Below, one piece after another: positions 61,401 to 64,000 of a stretch of DNA of 64,000 bases. The first letter of the stretch is position 1. Each line of letters opens with the position of its first letter. The notes under the pieces are model-generated. The model was not told where the DNA came from, made no database searches, and saw only the letters and a program-made list of their open reading frames with translations. The translations under genes were made by a program, and so were the position numbers. The stretch is from Roseateles_B sp041905785. Lineage in GTDB: Bacteria > Pseudomonadota > Gammaproteobacteria > Burkholderiales > Burkholderiaceae_C. The DNA lies in NCBI GenBank assembly GCA_041905785.1, contig JAYRKJ010000018.1, forward strand, positions 69,209 through 133,208, written 5' to 3'.

Positions 61401-61543
61401 CCATGCCCACGCCCAGCAACTGGATCGTGAGCTTCGGCGGCAAGAGCTACGCCCTCGTTCAGGAAGCGCGCCGCGGCACCACCAAGGTCACGCTCAATGC
61501 CCTGAAGACCGCCGTCAGCCGCGGTCGGGCCCAGCAGCCCTGA
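58406..61543 (+). CDS. Secreted multi-domain GH18 chitinase
   Basis: A 1045-residue secreted retaining chitinase. Layout: signal peptide (LALLIGSSALPAFA, 1-18); CBM5/12 (about 19-75; WAASAVYTGGAVVQQNSQAY); two nearly identical PKD repeats (about 80-248); an Ig-like Big_7-type domain (about 252-345; GSVAKVAFYDNGVLIAED); GH18 barrel (about 380-880) with DGVDIDYE, Asp538 to catalytic Glu545; and a C-terminal beta domain (about 895-1040) of the chitinase C type. AAGGA lies ahead of the ATG. It lies 115 bp after the GH19 gene, and a hairpin follows. Confidence 0.94.
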   Translation: MHQRTVLALLIGSSALPAFAYNCTGVQTWAASAVYTGGAVVQQNSQAYQAKWWTQNESPALKSGQWDVWKQLGACDGSVNQPPVASFTSSASGLVLSVNGSGSSDPDGSIASYAWTFGDGGTATGATASRTYAAAGTYTVTLTVTDNKGASSSKSQSVTVTGGSVNQPPVASFTSSASGLTVSVNGSGSTDPDGSIASYAWTFGDGGTATGATASRTYAAAGTYTVTLTVTDNKGATNSKSQSVTVTSGTVNKPPVVSLSAPTDGSSATDGAVVTVSASASDPDGSVAKVAFYDNGVLIAEDTSAPFSISWTARAGVHDITARATDDKGATADSAAARVTVSGTSTGDEKCRPEGLYTTPGTTPAYCKVYDDQGREMMGADKPRRIIGYFTSWRTGKDGTPAYLASNIPWGQLTHINYAFAHVDGANKVSVGNPADPNNAATGMTWPGVAGAEMDSTLSYKGHFNLLSKFKKQYPKVKTLVSVGGWAETGGYFDDTGKRVASGGFYTMTTNADGSANTAGINTFADSAVAFLRQYGFDGVDIDYEYATSMKDAGNPDDFTISNARRATLMKNFVTLMQTLRAKLDAAGQQDARHYMLTVAAPASGYLLRGMETYQVTKYLDYVNIMSYDLHGAWNQFVGPNAALYDDGKDSELVAWSYYTASQYGRIGYLNTDWAYHYFRGAMPAGRINIGVPYYTRGWKDVTGGTNGLWGTAAQADQTKCPPGTGGGTVQKCGAGAIGLDNLWHDLDVANKEVPAGSNPLWHTMNLAAGKSGSYIGAYGLNPATNPQDQFVGTYTRYYDGTLVAPWLWNATKKVYLSIEDEQSLGVKAQYVADRGIGGVMFWELAGDYAYDNAKAEYGMGSTLTNLLYNKFKTAAPYGNRLTSATLPTEAIDVQFSIGGFALGDANYPINPTLTITNKSSQTLPGGTDFSFDIPTAIPASLTDQSGFGLKVVTDGSNAAGNNVGGLKNDFHRAAFKLPSWQTLAPGASVAIKLNYYLPMPTPSNWIVSFGGKSYALVQEARRGTTKVTLNALKTAVSRGRAQQP
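58634..59149 (+). repeat. Tandem 258-bp repeat coding the two PKD domains
   Basis: Two head-to-tail copies with a period of 258 bp (86 residues), differing at few bases. Residue runs such as SYAWTFGDGGTATGATASRT are identical in both copies. Confidence 0.9.
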
Positions 61544-61571
61544 TCGGGGCTCCCAAGGGATCCTGAAGTCC

Positions 61572-61604
61572 GGGCCCGCCGCCCCTCCCTTCGGCGGCGG
61601 GCCC
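61572..61604 (+). terminator. Hairpin between the two GH18 genes
   Basis: Perfect 12-pair stem GGGCCCGCCGCC/GGCGGCGGGCCC with a nine-base loop, followed by TTCCCCTC. Strong stem with a weak T tract, so probably a partial terminator. Confidence 0.6.
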
Positions 61605-61630
61605 TTCCCCTCGACCTCTCTCTCTCTTCA

Positions 61631-63661
<2,031 letters not shown>

Positions 63662-63731
63662 GCGGTGAGCCCCTCGCCCAGGCTCGCCCCGCTGAACGCG
63701 GGTGACCCTGGGCGGTCCCCCGAGGGGACGT

Positions 63732-63762
63732 CAAAACGGGCGGCGTTGAGCCGCCCGTTTTG
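63732..63762. terminator. Bidirectional terminator, repeat copy 1
   Basis: Perfect 13-pair stem CAAAACGGGCGGC/GCCGCCCGTTTTG with loop GTTGA. The A-rich and T-rich flanks make it usable in both directions; it is the likely terminator of the last chitinase gene, 70 bp upstream. Confidence 0.8.
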
Positions 63763-63874
63763 CCATGAGGGCCGGCTTGGGGCGGCCCGGCGCTCGGCCT
63801 GTGGGCTGTGAACCCCTCGCCCAGGCTCGCCCCGCTGGACGCGGGCGAGTCTGGGCGGTCCCCCGAGGGGACGT

Positions 63875-63905
63875 CAAAGCGGGCGGCGTTGAGCCGCCCG
63901 CTTTG
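63875..63905. terminator. Bidirectional terminator, repeat copy 2
   Basis: Same hairpin 143 bp later, stem CAAAGCGGGCGGC/GCCGCCCGCTTTG. One A-T pair of copy 1 is replaced by G-C on both arms, so pairing is kept. Confidence 0.75.
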
Positions 63906-64000
63906 CCATGAGGGCCGGCTTGGGGCGGCCCGGCGCTCGGCCTGTGGGCTGTGAACCCCTCGCCCAGGCTCGCCCCGCTGGACGCGGGCGAGTCTGGGCG

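Larger units (their letters stand above)
63665..64000. repeat. 143-bp tandem repeat, at least 2.3 copies, running off the window
   Basis: Copies start at 63665, 63808 and 63951. Each unit contains three dyads: a long imperfect hairpin (GCCCAGGCTCGCCCCGC to GCGGGCGAGTCTGGGC), a GTCCCC-CGA-GGGGAC palindrome and a 13-pair hairpin. Copies two and three are almost identical; copy one differs at several bases. No coding potential is seen. The full copy number is not known because the array reaches the right edge. Confidence 0.95.

Noticed and set aside
63665..64000. CRISPR array
   Set aside because: Units are 143 bp and directly adjacent, with no unique spacers and no cas genes.

Overview
The window comes from a GC-rich betaproteobacterium, most likely Burkholderiales of the Roseateles/Mitsuaria/Rubrivivax kind. 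This rests on overall gene content (narK1-narK2-narG, Amt, Aat/Bpt, multi-domain chitinases with family 5/12 chitin-binding modules) and base composition, not on a marker gene. No rRNA, tRNA, CRISPR array, insertion sequence or prophage was seen.

Layout. (1) 1-10446, mostly minus strand: a nitrate respiration locus, with narK1, narK2 and narG (cut by the left edge), an unrelated outer-membrane barrel gene in between, then narL, narX and a small membrane protein. (2) 10617-15201, minus strand: an MHS-family transporter, a DsbA-fold isomerase, a DUF1289 protein, a YbaK-type deacylase and two small exported proteins. (3) 15413-45086, plus strand: a soluble histidine kinase/response regulator pair followed by a complete extracellular contractile injection system (eCIS) operon. 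Its genes are cap, sheath, two tube proteins, DUF5908, LysM, spike, PAAR tip, gp25, two large baseplate proteins, a fibre-like protein, tape measure, AAA+ ATPase, an envelope protein, and three cargo-type genes. Seven junctions within the operon are ATGA stop/start overlaps, so translation is probably coupled. (4) 45062-56097: housekeeping and signalling genes, including a chemoreceptor, DUF2272 lipoprotein, LysE exporter with a MocR regulator, riboflavin synthase, ammonium transporter with a sigma-54/NtrC-type promoter, ArsC-like protein, the N-degron enzymes Aat and Bpt, and a GAF-GGDEF cyclase. (5) 56411-63661: three chitinases (one GH19, two GH18) in a row behind an AT-rich region with inverted repeats. 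(6) 63665-64000: 143-bp tandem repeats carrying terminator-like hairpins.

How it fits together. The eCIS is the notable system. Its last genes encode two DUF4157 proteins, the hallmark of eCIS cargo. One ends in a second, separate zinc-metalloprotease motif; the other has a very long beta-rich body. A third, 79-residue protein shares a short N-terminal motif with both. An envelope protein with an Ig-like domain and C-terminal membrane segments sits between the ATPase and the cargo and may tie particle or cargo to the cell surface. Separately, a 13-base oligomer recurs at least seven times in the window, often at the cost of rare codons, and deserves a genome-wide count.
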